Source: Prunella strophiata (Eukaryota; Chordata; Aves; Passeriformes; Prunellidae). From it: a stretch of 64,000 nucleotides of DNA. The stretch is from positions 6,364,144 to 6,428,143 of the forward strand of contig JAZBQD010000013.1 of assembly GCA_036583965.1 (NCBI GenBank), read 5' to 3'. The translations under genes were made by a program, and so were the position numbers. The notes under the pieces are model-generated. The model saw nothing but the letters and a program-made list of their open reading frames with translations. It was not told the origin of the DNA and ran no database searches. Positions 63,681 through 64,000 of the stretch are shown piece after piece (within the stretch, counting starts at the first letter, position 1; each line of letters begins with the position of its first letter).

Positions 63681-63698
63681 TCAGAGCTAGAGCTCTGA
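63681..63698. repeat. Inverted repeat, 8-base arms, 2-base spacer
   Basis: TCAGAGCT-AG-AGCTCTGA at the right edge of the CpG-rich patch with the CTCF-like motif. Confidence 0.85.
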
Positions 63699-64000
63699 CC
63701 CCTTGACAAATACAACATTATTTTTCATAATACCATACCATACTTGACAGTAATATGTTTTGTTTTGTAAATGCTTCCAACTGAATGGGAGTAAAGCACT
63801 TTTAGGTGTTCCTGAGGACTGTCACTACTCTTTTGCAAATGGTGGGGAGAGACCCACGTGAGGCTGTGGTCAGACCCGCGTTCAATACTCAACCAATGCT
63901 GTTCCTGCCTTACCTCTGTCTGCTCAAGCAGTGCAGTGTCACTTAAATACCTAAAAAATACCTATTTCTATTGGTAATAAAAGTACTGGGATTATTATGG

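Larger units (their letters stand above)
54011..64000. other. Right flank: no coding exon seen
   Basis: AT-rich DNA with an A26 tract (58,024-58,049), a perfect 10-base inverted repeat at 57,800-57,823 and a CpG-rich patch at 63,570-63,700. A 136-codon open frame at 58,619-59,029 resembles no family I know. No TXNRD2 or COMT exon was recognised. Confidence 0.6.

Overview
The window is vertebrate nuclear DNA and most likely comes from a bird. Two intron-split genes lie tail to tail: TBX1 on the + strand (coding span 1754-11701) and GNB1L on the - strand (coding span 39817 down to 23514). This is the gene order of the 22q11.2 / DiGeorge region and its sauropsid counterpart. Small introns, low repeat density, the only recognisable interspersed repeats being CR1-type LINE fragments, and a compact GC-rich T-box gene all point to an avian microchromosome. 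The species cannot be named from sequence alone.

Layout. Positions 1 to about 12,200 are one long GC- and CpG-rich tract holding the TBX1 promoter region and all eight TBX1 coding exons, which join into a 492-residue protein. Two further N-termini are readable: an internal start at 2966 that runs straight into exon 3, and an in-frame upstream extension from 1598 that carries an eh1-like (Groucho-recruiting) segment. Intron 4 can only be spliced in frame with a GC donor. From about 12,200 the DNA becomes AT-rich; 11,702-23,513 is convergent intergenic sequence with an isolated CpG-rich patch near 16.0-16.3 kb. Positions 23,514-39,829 hold six coding exons of GNB1L, which join into a 328-residue WD40 protein. 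The first coding exon has a 12-base 5' UTR directly after a splice acceptor, so at least one non-coding first exon lies further right. Positions 39,830-64,000 show no coding exon; they hold a short CR1 fragment (about 40.3 kb), a long ancient CR1/L3-type fragment (about 53.2-54.0 kb), several stretches that look like regulatory DNA, and a CpG-rich patch with a CTCF-like motif at 63.6 kb.

Function. TBX1 is a nuclear DNA-binding transcription factor of pharyngeal and cardiac outflow development. GNB1L is a beta-propeller scaffold protein. They are neighbours by conserved synteny, not an operon, and nothing here shows a shared pathway. No new multi-gene system was found; the most interesting points are the alternative TBX1 N-termini, the GC-AG intron, and several motif clusters in non-coding DNA.
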